Positions 1-10,100 of a DNA stretch of 15,081 nt are shown in pieces. The stretch comes from Isotricha intestinalis. Lineage: Eukaryota > Ciliophora > Litostomatea > Vestibuliferida > Isotrichidae. The stretch covers positions 1 to 15,081 of the forward strand of contig JAJJLU010000885.1 in assembly GCA_023807065.1 (NCBI GenBank), read 5' to 3'. A program made the position numbers and the translations under genes. The first letter of the stretch is position 1. Each line of letters begins with the position of its first letter. A model generated the notes under the pieces. The model saw only the letters and a list, made by a program, of their open reading frames with translations, did no database searches and was not told where the DNA came from.

Positions 1-1
1 A

Positions 2-421
2 ATAATTGAATATATATATAAATCAAAAAGTGTTCCATCAATTAAAGTTAAAAAGATTGATTATGGAGATGCTTTGGAATTTTTACTTAATGGGAGTAAA
101 CAAGATTTATTTTTTATTAAAAATTCTTTATTTTGTTTAACAGAAAAATCATGGGAGTTAGATTCAAAAAATTTTATGAAAAAATATTTTAAATCTTGCT
201 TCGATAAAAATTTAACTTTTAAAAGGAATAAAAATACTATTTTTATAAATAGTATTATTTATTATTTTAATTTAAAAACAAATATAAATAGTATTAATGA
301 TGCTAATACTAAAAAAAGAGACCCAAAATCTACTAAAAATATTATAGATTTTGGAAATATTACTAATGCATTTTATTATACACCTATAACAAGTCATTAT
401 AAATTAAACAAAGATAAATAA
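2..421 (+). CDS. 3' end of an unrecognised protein-coding gene (5' truncated by window edge)
   Basis: The frame is open from base 2 without any stop to the TAA at 419-421, so these 139 codons are the C-terminus of a gene that begins to the left of the window. There is no ATG near the beginning, and no need to invoke a start inside the window. The visible part is a lysine- and asparagine-rich soluble sequence with aromatic, mostly hydrophobic stretches (for example SLFCLTEKSWELD, and TIFINSIIYYF further on) and a polar tail ending in KLNKDK. I see no membrane segment, repeat or known motif and do not recognise the family. The early part, with regular codon structure and residues such as YGDALEFLLNGS, looks like a folded domain. 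The last 60 residues look more like a flexible tail. Confidence 0.75.
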   Translation: MIEYIYKSKSVPSIKVKKIDYGDALEFLLNGSKQDLFFIKNSLFCLTEKSWELDSKNFMKKYFKSCFDKNLTFKRNKNTIFINSIIYYFNLKTNINSINDANTKKRDPKSTKNIIDFGNITNAFYYTPITSHYKLNKDK

Positions 422-929
422 TTACACTTTATTTTTTATATTATTATACATTTTTTCTTTTAAAATTTTTTGTTTAACAATAAAAGCGAAAACTTATCTT
501 TTTATTATTTCTTTATTAAAAAATAAATATTTTAAATAGAGGAAGATAAAATATTTTTTCTTTTGAAAAAAATGGCTATCACTTTTAAATCAATATATAT
601 TCCAAATTTTTCCTTTTTAGGATTACTTTTATTTTATATTTATATAATAAAGTATGATTAAAATAATCATAATTTATGTTAATGAATTTTAAATTGACAT
701 ACAATTTTCATTATATTTATTTTCATTATCTTTATTCATAAATATTAATTTAAAAATATTTGATACACTCCCTTTTTCATTATCAATATTAATTTAATAA
801 CTGAGGTTTAAACAATAAATAATGTATTAGAAATATAAAAAAATTAAAACTAATAATATTATAAACCATTTTTTAGAAAGAAGAAAATTCTTTAAAAATA
901 AAAAAAATAACTTTTATAAAAAAAATAAA
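422..929. other. AT-rich intergenic spacer, probable promoter of the DNAJB13-like gene at its right end
   Basis: There are 508 bases between the partial gene and the DNAJB13-like gene, with no convincing coding sequence. A 29-codon reading frame at 572-661 (ATG to TAA, hydrophobic second half) is the only one that starts well, and I do not consider it supported. A perfect 8-bp inverted repeat with a 3-base loop lies at 653-671 (TATGATTA/TAATCATA). The last 90 bases become very A-rich on the + strand and run into the start codon at 930, as in front of the other genes here. Both flanking genes are on the + strand, so this spacer must hold the 3' end of one and the promoter of the next. Confidence 0.6.
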
Positions 930-1934
930 ATGTCAATTATAACTCCTGACTACTACGAGACATTAGAATTACCTAGAACAGCAACACAAGAGGAGATAAA
1001 AGAAGCATATCGTAATCTATCCCTTCGTTTCCACCCATCAAAAGCATCTCAATCATTATCTCAAATATATGAATATAAATTTCACAAAATAGCAGAGGCA
1101 TATATAATATTAAGTGATCCAAATAAGAAAGGAATATACGATAATTATGGTAAAGAAGTTTTATATAATGGATTAAAAGATAAAAATGGAAATATTAAAG
1201 GTGCTTATAAATATACTGGAAATGCAATGGAAATATTTAATAATTTTATGGATAAAACAAATCCTTTTTCTCTTATTAGAGAATATGAAAAAATGGATGA
1301 TGAATATGGTTCAATTTTTAATTCTGCAAATGGAGGAATGAATGAAATGGAAAAAAAGAAATTAGATAATATTAATATTGATTTACCTTGTACTTTAGAA
1401 GAATTTTATAATGGTGCTGTTAAATATATTTCATATAAGAAAATAGGTTTAAATTATGATGGAAGAACTTCAAATGAAAAAAATGTTGAAATTAAAGTGG
1501 AAATTTTTCCTGGTTATTCAAAAGAAACAACATTAAAATTTCCTTATCAAGGAAATGAAAGTCCAGGACAAATATCAAGTGATTTAATAATAAATTTAAA
1601 AGAAATTCCACATGAAAAATATAGAAGAGTTAATAAAAATGATTTATTATATATTCATGATATTAAATTAAGTGATGCTTTAAATAGTGCTCCTATTGAT
1701 ATTTTAACTTTAGATGGAAGAAAAATTAAAATTTCTATGGATGAAATTATTTCTCCTAAAACTGTTAAAGTTGTAAAAGGTGAAGGAATGCCTTTTTGTG
1801 ATATGGATAATTATGTTGATAATTATGTTTGGGATGGAAAAAAAGGTGATTTGTTTATTAAGTTTAATATCTTGTTTCCTGAATATATTAATGGGAAAAA
1901 AAAAGATTTAATTGTGAAGTTACTTAAAGAATAA
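930..1934 (+). CDS. DNAJB13: DNAJB13/radial spoke protein 16-like class B J-domain protein with HPS in place of HPD
   Basis: This 334-residue protein has the class B DnaJ layout: J domain (about residues 7-75), a short glycine-poor linker containing NPFS, and two C-terminal peptide-binding domains (about 145-230 and 230-334), without zinc fingers. Residues 35-37 are HPS where active J domains have HPD, the tripeptide needed to stimulate Hsp70 ATPase. DNAJB13, the homodimeric J protein of the axonemal radial spoke (RSP16 in Chlamydomonas), also lacks the HPD aspartate. The rest agrees with that family: IAEAY-x-LSDP-x-K-x-GIYD-x-(Y/F)G at the end of the J domain, the TG-rich turn before the NPFS segment, KGEGMP near residue 285 and KGDLFI-x-F near 310. 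Length is close to the family's usual 310-320 residues, with a small insertion near 290-300. The likely role is structural, in spoke stalk or neck assembly in motile cilia. The ATG follows an A-rich leader. Family assignment is fairly secure; exact orthology is inference. Confidence 0.85.
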   Translation: MSIITPDYYETLELPRTATQEEIKEAYRNLSLRFHPSKASQSLSQIYEYKFHKIAEAYIILSDPNKKGIYDNYGKEVLYNGLKDKNGNIKGAYKYTGNAMEIFNNFMDKTNPFSLIREYEKMDDEYGSIFNSANGGMNEMEKKKLDNINIDLPCTLEEFYNGAVKYISYKKIGLNYDGRTSNEKNVEIKVEIFPGYSKETTLKFPYQGNESPGQISSDLIINLKEIPHEKYRRVNKNDLLYIHDIKLSDALNSAPIDILTLDGRKIKISMDEIISPKTVKVVKGEGMPFCDMDNYVDNYVWDGKKGDLFIKFNILFPEYINGKKKDLIVKLLKE

Positions 1935-2115
1935 TTTGATTATGTTATATTTTTTGGGATTATTATTTCATTTTTTTAATCGTTTTTTAAAGAATGAATT
2001 TTATGTTTTTTAGACTTTTTTTAAAATTTTTTTTCATTTTATTTATATTCATTTTTAATATTTGTTTAATAACATTAAGAAAAAAATAATAAATAAATAA
2101 AATAAATTAAATTTC
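1935..2115. other. Convergent 3'-3' spacer
   Basis: Only 181 bases separate the stop codons of the DNAJB13-like gene (+) and the coiled-coil gene (-). The left half is T-rich and the right half A-rich on the + strand, so each transcript ends in a T-rich trailer. Both polyadenylation regions must lie here and may overlap. I see no gene. Confidence 0.6.
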
Positions 2116-4119
2116 TTATTTAAAATTAGTTAAAAAATTGCTTTTCTTTTCATTATCTTTACTTTTAATACTATTAATAACTTTTTCTAAATTATTATTA
2201 ATTTTAGACTCAACTTCAGCTTCTAAAGATCCTAATCTACAATTTGATTTTTGAATAAATTTTAATTTATTAAATTTCTTATTTAATCTTTTAACAGATT
2301 CTTCATTATTAATAGGACCAGAAACAGCAGTTCTGGATTTATATAAAAATAATCTATTAGCATGATCAACTAAATTTTGAGCAGAATCAATAAAATCTTG
2401 TTTAATAATAGTATTTGTAATTTGATTTTTAGGTTTATAAATTTTTTTTTCATTTTGGAAAATAGGAAAATGCATTTTTTTATTATTTAAAGTTTTATTA
2501 TTATTATTATTATCATTATCTATTAGAGCATCCATTATATCTATATTTTTAATGTCTATGAATTTTAATCTTTCTCTTCTATCACTTTTAACTTTATCTG
2601 GTATTATTATTCCTGTTTGATATCTTTTAAAAGTAAATTCTTTATTTTTTTTTCCTTTAGTTTTTTCTTCATTTTGTTTTTTTTTTAATTCTTCAATTTC
2701 TTTTTTTCTATCATTATCTTTTTGATTAAATAAATCATTAATTCTTAAATGTAGAATTTCATATTTTTTTTCATAATTTTTAATTTTTTTATCTAATTTT
2801 TTAATGATATCTTCATCTTTAGTATTTTCATTTTTTAAAGTTTCGATTTTTAAATTTAAATTAGAAGCTTCAATTTCATTTTTTTTAATTAACTTTTCAA
2901 TTTCCATAATAACATTTTTAGGATCAAAATTTTGTCCAACTTCTCTATTATCTCTTAAAATCATATTACTAAAAGCAATTAATTCTCTTAATAAATTATC
3001 ACTTGAAGCTTCATTTCCATTTCTAATCATTAAATTTATATATCTAATAACTTCTTCCATATCAAAAGTTCTTGGATGACAATCTGTATCAATTAAATTT
3101 AAATTTGGACCTGCATTATAAATTATATCTCTTTCTAAATTTAATTTTGGATATAATTCATTATATATTGAAATTAACATATTATGTAATTTTATATTTT
3201 CATTTTTTAATATTTGATTTGAACTTAATTCATCTTTCATAAATGTTATTTTATTTTGATATTTTTCTTCTATATCTTTTGTTTCTTGTTCATAATCTCT
3301 TATTTGAGTGGATAAAAATTCTATTTTTTGTCTATTTTCTAAACTTTTATGATATTTAGAAGAAATATAATTATCTATTTTCTGTGTTTTTGATATTATT
3401 TCATCAGTACATTCTTTTTCTTGTTTTCTTCTCATTTTTATATCTTTTACTATTTTCATTGGAGTTGAAGGATCTAAAGGATCATATTCAAATTGATTTA
3501 ATAATGTATTATAATATGGATATAAATCTGAAAATATATCATATTTCTTTTTTAACTTTTCTATTGATAAATTTGTATCATATAATGAATGCTTTGCTTT
3601 CTCTTCTTCTATTTTCATTATTGATATTTGGTTTTTTAAATCATTATTTTTCTCCTTTAAATTATTTAATTTCTGTAAATATGTATAATATTGTTGTTCT
3701 TCTTTATCTACTATTACTTTTATTCTTAAATCATAATCTTTTACTTTTTCAGGGTAATATTTTTTTATTTCTGTATCTGATTTTTTTACTATTTCATTTG
3801 AAAAATTTTCTATGAAAGTTTGTCTTAAAAATTCTATATCATTTTCTAAATTTGATAAAAATTTTAAATCTTGTGCTAAATTCACAGTTTTATTTGGTAT
3901 TGTTATATTAGCTGTACTTCCTCTTTTTGTACTTACTGATAATCTCTTTGATGAAATTGCTTGAAATGGAGTTTGAATCTTCATATTTGATAATACATCA
4001 TTTATTTCTTTATTTGGATCTAAATATATTAAACCTTGCTTTATTTTATTTAAATAATCTGAATTAACTGAAGCTCCTTTTCCAATTTTTACTTTTGATT
4101 TATTATTTTTAAATTTCAT
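2116..4119 (-). CDS. Coiled-coil protein of unknown function, possibly cytoskeletal or ciliary
   Basis: This 667-residue protein is rich in lysine, glutamate, asparagine and isoleucine, with heptad-like helical stretches at about residues 85-195, 235-330 and 400-490. The N-terminus (1-80) is basic and serine/threonine-rich. Two segments look folded and less repetitive: about 196-232 (tyrosine- and proline-rich, with YDPLDPSTPM) and about 330-400, with cysteine 347, proline 349 and the helix FDMEEVIRYINLMIRNG. After residue 490 the chain is basic and probably disordered, with a short asparagine run (about 536-542), then a final helical segment near 580-650. No signal peptide, membrane segment or catalytic motif is visible. 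The architecture is typical of axonemal, basal-body or cortical proteins, but I do not recognise the family and the location is a guess. The ATG has the same TAAAATAAAA-type leader as other genes here. It lies 68 bp downstream of the BEACH gene on the same strand. Stop is TAA. Confidence 0.85.
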   Translation of the reverse strand: MKFKNNKSKVKIGKGASVNSDYLNKIKQGLIYLDPNKEINDVLSNMKIQTPFQAISSKRLSVSTKRGSTANITIPNKTVNLAQDLKFLSNLENDIEFLRQTFIENFSNEIVKKSDTEIKKYYPEKVKDYDLRIKVIVDKEEQQYYTYLQKLNNLKEKNNDLKNQISIMKIEEEKAKHSLYDTNLSIEKLKKKYDIFSDLYPYYNTLLNQFEYDPLDPSTPMKIVKDIKMRRKQEKECTDEIISKTQKIDNYISSKYHKSLENRQKIEFLSTQIRDYEQETKDIEEKYQNKITFMKDELSSNQILKNENIKLHNMLISIYNELYPKLNLERDIIYNAGPNLNLIDTDCHPRTFDMEEVIRYINLMIRNGNEASSDNLLRELIAFSNMILRDNREVGQNFDPKNVIMEIEKLIKKNEIEASNLNLKIETLKNENTKDEDIIKKLDKKIKNYEKKYEILHLRINDLFNQKDNDRKKEIEELKKKQNEEKTKGKKNKEFTFKRYQTGIIIPDKVKSDRRERLKFIDIKNIDIMDALIDNDNNNNNKTLNNKKMHFPIFQNEKKIYKPKNQITNTIIKQDFIDSAQNLVDHANRLFLYKSRTAVSGPINNEESVKRLNKKFNKLKFIQKSNCRLGSLEAEVESKINNNLEKVINSIKSKDNEKKSNFLTNFK
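2495..2512. repeat. In-frame (ATT)n/(AAT)n microsatellite coding for asparagine
   Basis: Six trinucleotide units inside the coiled-coil gene encode the N run in a DNDNNNN-type linker at about residues 536-542. Asparagine runs of this kind come with very AT-rich coding sequence, and a change in unit number would keep the frame. Confidence 0.7.
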
Positions 4120-4187
4120 TTTTTATTTTAAAGTTTCTAATATTATTTTTATAATATTATTTAATTTATATATTTATTATTTTTTTT
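4120..4187 (-). promoter_or_regulatory. 68-bp tandem spacer: 3' flank of the BEACH gene and promoter/leader of the coiled-coil gene
   Basis: The TAG of the BEACH gene (4188-4190) and the ATG of the coiled-coil gene (4117-4119) are only 68 bases apart on the same strand. The spacer is almost pure A/T and, read on the minus strand, ends in a TAAAATAAAAA leader at the ATG. Both the transcript end of the upstream gene and the start site of the downstream gene must fit here or overlap coding sequence. No discrete promoter element can be named. Confidence 0.5.
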
Positions 4188-7100
4188 CTATTCATTTAAC
4201 TTTTCCTCTATAATACCTAAATAAGGAAATTGCCTTATTATTATATTATTGGTATTTTCATTTGATTTATAAATTAAATAATCAATAAAATTATTTCCTG
4301 TGTAAACTCCAGGAAAAATGAAATCATCTTCATTATAAAAATTACATATTTTTTCACCATTTATACTATAACATATTAATTCTTTTTCATTAGAATATAA
4401 TAAGAAACATGAAAGTGGAGTTGAAGAAAGAAAAACTTGTTCAATTAAAATATCATTAGGGTTAAAATATATTGATCTAAATATTTTTAATGAAGGTATT
4501 GTATATAAATGAATAAAACCATCATATGAAGATGATATTAATATATTTAAATTTATATTTGAGTTTATTGATATTATTTCTTTTAAATGTGGATGAATTA
4601 TATTATGATATTTTATTTTGTTTTCCACATATTCTCTTTTATATATTATTATACTTCCTCTTTCAGTTCCAAGATATAAATATTTAGTATCTAATTCAGG
4701 ATTAAAATAATTATAAGCTGTTATTCTACTAATATCTTTTTTTTGTTTATTTTCAAGTATATTCAATTCATTTGTATTTTTATTATATATATAAGTTTCA
4801 CCATTTATTAATCCACTATATAAAATATATTCATTTGATGAACTTGTTAAAATTGTATTAGATAAATGATTTTTGAAAAAATCAACATTTTCTCTTTTTA
4901 ATTCTTTATCATTAAAGAGAAAATTATTAACATTTCTATATGTAATAAAATTTTTTTGATATAACTCAATTAAATTATATATGATACTTTTATAATCTTC
5001 ATTAACAGAAATATTTTTACAATTATCAAAAAAAACTTGAATAGGATTCATTCCTAATTCAGCCATTTTAATTAAAGTTTCTTTATCAGAATCTTCACAA
5101 GAAAGAATTTCTTGACTGATAACATAAGGATAAGAATATCTTAAATATAAATTTAAATTATTTTGAGCATTAATTCCATTAGAATTGATTCCAAAAAATA
5201 AATCAATCCAAGAACCAATTTTAATAGAATTTTTTTCTAACATTCCTCTATATAAAGTAATAAATAAATAAGGATTATTTTTACACCAATAAGGTAAAAA
5301 AACATTTTTAACTTGAATATTATCATCATCTTTGTTATAATATAAACTTCTAGTAATATTTACAGTACTTTTTCTATCATCATTTTTGGTTTTTTGCAAA
5401 ATTCCCAAATTTAAATTATTAATATTTAAAAACATTTCAGGAAAATAAAAAAATTCAGGAATAGGTTCTCTAACATCGCTTTTTTCTCCAGAAACACTTT
5501 TAAAAGTTTTTTCTAAATTTATAAATAATCTATCAGGAGAATCAAAATGATTTCCTTGAATTTCAATTGCTGTTTTTGAATAAGGAAATATTCTTGTTAA
5601 AAAATGAGAAACATATGCTGAGTTTGAGTAATGACTTCCAAATAAACTTGGTAACATTATTATATCTAATTTTTTTTTTTTTTTTTTGCTCAAATCTGAA
5701 AAATAATTATATATGTCTCTAGTAAATCCATATTCAGATATATTTATTGTTTTATTGTCTTTTTTTTCTCTTTCTGATATTACTTTTATTATTTCTGAAA
5801 ATTCTAATGCTGACATTGCTATATCATTTTCTAATATATTTATTGTTTCTTTTTTTTGTTCTGGTTTATCAAATTTATTTAATAATTCTTTTATTTTTGG
5901 AAAATTTTTTTCTTCATTATAATCTTCTAGTAAAGAATATAATGAAGATATATAAGATTCAATATATGAATTTTTTCTTTTTATACTTTTATCATTTAAT
6001 TCCATTAATCCAACTGGAAGAGTAAAGTCTCTTATTGTATTTTCTATTAATTTATTTTTTATAATTTCAATATATTTAGTTTTTATTTCTTCTTTTTTTG
6101 GTTTTTGATCAGCTGTTTCATAATCAGTTATAATCCAAGGAAAAACTGGATATTGTAGAATATCTCTAAAAGATCTATTTCCAAATATATTTATATATAT
6201 TAAATATTTTAATGTTGATATTCTTCTTTTCTGCCATTTTAAAGATATTTCATTTATATCTATTTTTATTTTTGAATATCCTATTATTATCTCTTCATTT
6301 TTTGTTTTTTTTTCTTTTTGTATATCATTATGTAATTTTATTGGATATCGAAATTTAAGAGTTAAAATTTTTATTGTTTCATCTCTTTCTTTTATATTTT
6401 TAAATATTAAATAATATGATTTATTTCTATTTGTATATAATTCTAATCCACAATCTTCATCATAATATCTTCTTTTTAAAACAAATTTAATTTCATTGAA
6501 ATATAATTTTAAAAAAATACAATTTTTCTTGCTTCTTATAATTGAACCATAACATTTTTCTTTTTGAAAAATTCTTTTTTGCTTTTTATCATTTGCTTCA
6601 TCAACTTTTTTAATATCAATTAAATTACCAATAAATTTAAAATATTCATGACCTATAATTAAATTTCCTTTTAAATGATTTTCTATTGTTAATAAACAAC
6701 ATTCAAATTTTAATATATTTGGAAGTTTTTTTAAACTCCATTCTTCGTTTGAATTAACATTTGGAGTTGGAATATTATAAAAATCATTTATATCATTTAT
6801 AAAAAATTGTTGTTGACAATAAAATTCATTAAAATTATATGAATAAATCATTGGAATAAGTAATGGTTGAATATAATCTCTTGTTAAATGATTACTTTTT
6901 TTAAATAATAATATTTTTTTTTCTTTATCTATATTATTATAAAAAATATTATGATTTGAATAAGCTCCGTTCCAAGTAAATAAATCATATTTTATTCTTT
7001 TATATTCTTTTATCTTTTTTATTGTTGATATTTGGTGTTTATTATACATTTCTTCTTTCTTATTATTTATTAATGAATGATCTATTTTATATGGTTTTAT

Positions 7101-10100
7101 TTCTTCTTTATTTTCTAAATTTTTTTCTTCTTCTTTTATTGGTTGTTCTTTTAATAAATTATCTGCATTTTTTTGAGGTTTACATTTTGGAATATTAAAT
7201 ATTAATTTATCTTTATTTTTATTATATTTTATTTCAAATAATTTTTTAATTATTTCTTCCATATTTATTTCATATATTATTTTTTCTTTTTTATCTATTA
7301 AAGGATTTTTTATTTGTTTTTCTGATTCTTTTTTATTTTCTAAATTTAGATTATTATTATTATTAATATTTTGATTAATTATATTATTATTAGTTTGATT
7401 ATTATCAATTTTATCTCTTTGTTCTTCATACAATAATTTAATATTAGTTTTCTTAAAAATATATTCATTAATTGAAAAAAGAGGAGATTGTTTCAAAATT
7501 AAATCACAATTTGTAGGATTTACATTATAATTTTTATGAATAGTTTTAATTATAGTATTTATGATTGAGAAAAAATCATTATTTTTATTTGGTTTTTTTT
7601 CTCCAATGGTTTTAATATAAATCAATTTTAATAATAAGATAAACATTTTTACAAATCTTTTTTTAATTTCTGGTGAATAATCAGAATTCATCCATTTTTT
7701 TTTCTTTTCATTATTTGAACATATAGGAATCATTATTATTAAAAAAATATCTCTAAAATCTTCTATATTAATTTTATTAAAATAAATAATGAAATAATTA
7801 CATAAAAATTCCAGAGTTTTAATATCATAAAAAATATATAATTTATTAATAGTTTTATTTATAGGATCTTTTGTATTTGAAATTAATTCACCATTTTTAG
7901 ATATTATTACACTTGAAATAAACTTCTCTAAAAATAAATTATCACTTTTACATGATTGATTATTTCGCTCGGATTCATAAAATGATATAAAATTTTTAAT
8001 TTGTTCCTTAATATAATTATAAATTGAATGAGCATCATCATAATTCATATATTTATTTTTTGTGTCATATGTAGTTGAAATATAATCAAATAATTCTTTT
8101 TTATATAATATAATAAATTGATTTAATAATTCAAAGGTATTATTTTCTTTTATTCTATCTTTATTATCTTCTCTTAAAGAAAATAAAAATGCTTGAAATA
8201 ATAAATTTTTTAAATGTTTTATTGGAGAATTCATAAAAAATTTTCCATAATGAACTTTAAATTTTTTAAAAGTATATTCTTTAACTTCATTAATTTTTTT
8301 TTTTAATTCTAAATTTTCGCAATTGTCATATAATATAATTTGATAATATATTAATTTTTGATATTGATAGAAAAAAAAATCATTTTTTAAAATATTTTCA
8401 ACATACTTTTCTGAAAAAATATATAAATTAATATTTTGAATGACTCCAAAAATAAAATCATCATTATAAACTTTATAAGGATCAATTAAAGAAATTTCTT
8501 CTATTTTATTTTTATCAACAATATCAATAAAAATAAGTCTATAATAAATATTCATCCATTCAATAAAAAATATATCAAATTTTTTATTAATTCTAACCTT
8601 AAATTTATCTTTTCCTGTTAAAATAGTATTTTCAGGAAAAGAATCAATTCTAAAATAATTAATTAAAAAATCAGTTAATTGATTTATTTCTAATTCATCT
8701 CCTTTATTTAATTCATTAGGATATTGTTCAGTTAAATCTTTAATTAATTTTATCATTTTCATTTTTTCACATATATTTTTTTCTTGAATAAAAAAACAAA
8801 TAATAGAATCTCTAAATTTTTCTTTAAAAAGATCAGTAAATTTTGAATCAGGTTCATACATAGCAATTTTTGTAAAATCTAAAGTAAATTGAATTATTTC
8901 TTCATGATATTTTTCACAAAATAATTTATAAAGATATATTATTCTTTCTTTTTCTCCATTTTCTGCTTTTGGTTTTAAAAGAAAATATATTTTTTTAAGA
9001 AAATCTATCATTATCGATGAAATTATTTTGTAATCTTTTATATAAATTATTATTTCTGAAAACTTTAAAATTTTTGGAATTTTCTCAAATTGATTTTGGG
9101 AAATAAATAAATAATATTTATCTCTATTTTCAATACTTAATTTATCAACTAATTTAAAATTTAAAATAATATATTTATAAACGTCATTTATATCTTCAAT
9201 ATCAATTAATTCATTTTTGTTTTCTTTTTCTTTAGAAGTTGAAATATTTGTTAAAAATTGAATAAAATTACTTTTGTCTAAAATATTATCTGGTAAATTT
9301 TCAAGGAAAAAACTGATAATTTTAAAAAAACTAGAATCTTTAATACATAATAAATTTTTCTTATATTGAATAATAATTTGAATGAGTTGAAATAAATTAT
9401 TTAAAATTTCAATATTTATTTCTTCATTATTAATATTTTCTTCTTGTTTTTCATTATTTTTATAAAATAAATATAGAAATTCAAAAAGAGGAATAATTAA
9501 TTCAATTCCTCCAATCATAAAAATATTTTTTCTATAATTATGATAATCAAATATAAAATTTTGATATAATTCATCTTCAGGTTTATTTAAATAACATTTA
9601 TATTGTTTACATAAAGAAGGAATTTCAAATTTATTAGTATTAAATAAATAAGGAGAAAATATAAAATTAAATTCTTTTCCTTTTATTTCTGATAAATATT
9701 TTTCTTTGTTTAAATTACTAAATATTAAATTCATATTTCCTTCTATTTTTGAAATTGGAGAAAAAATATATAATAATTTTCCTTTGAAATTTCTTAAGAA
9801 CGAAATTGAAGTTATTTTTGTTTTTCCATTATATTTATCATTTATTTTTTCTTCTTTATTAATTTCTTTTAAATCATCATAACAGATTTTAGATAAATTA
9901 ATTAATATCTTTTTATCAAATTTATTTCCTTCAATAGAAAATATTATATTAATCCATTTATTTAATTCTATTTTTATTTCTAAATTATCTAAAAAATTTT
10001 CATCATAAAATACTTTAATTAAATCATTTGAAAGGATAATTTTTAAATGATGTTGATTTTCTAAAGTAATATCAATTAAATCAGAATTATTGTTATTTGA

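Noticed and set aside
74..76. TTG as a start codon for the first gene
   Set aside because: The frame is open to the window edge, TTG starts are not expected for a nuclear gene, and the residues before it look coding.
572..661. 29-codon reading frame with a hydrophobic second half
   Set aside because: It is too short and too likely by chance in A/T-rich spacer, and no relative was recognised. It is mentioned in the spacer entry only.
2804..3815. Open frames on the + strand inside the coiled-coil gene (91 and 143 codons)
   Set aside because: They are antisense shadows of a lysine/asparagine-rich gene and translate to leucine/phenylalanine/isoleucine-rich strings with no motif. The minus-strand frame is continuous and protein-like.
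5713..6025. Two overlapping + strand frames inside the BEACH gene
   Set aside because: They are antisense to the conserved BEACH domain and of low-complexity hydrophobic composition.
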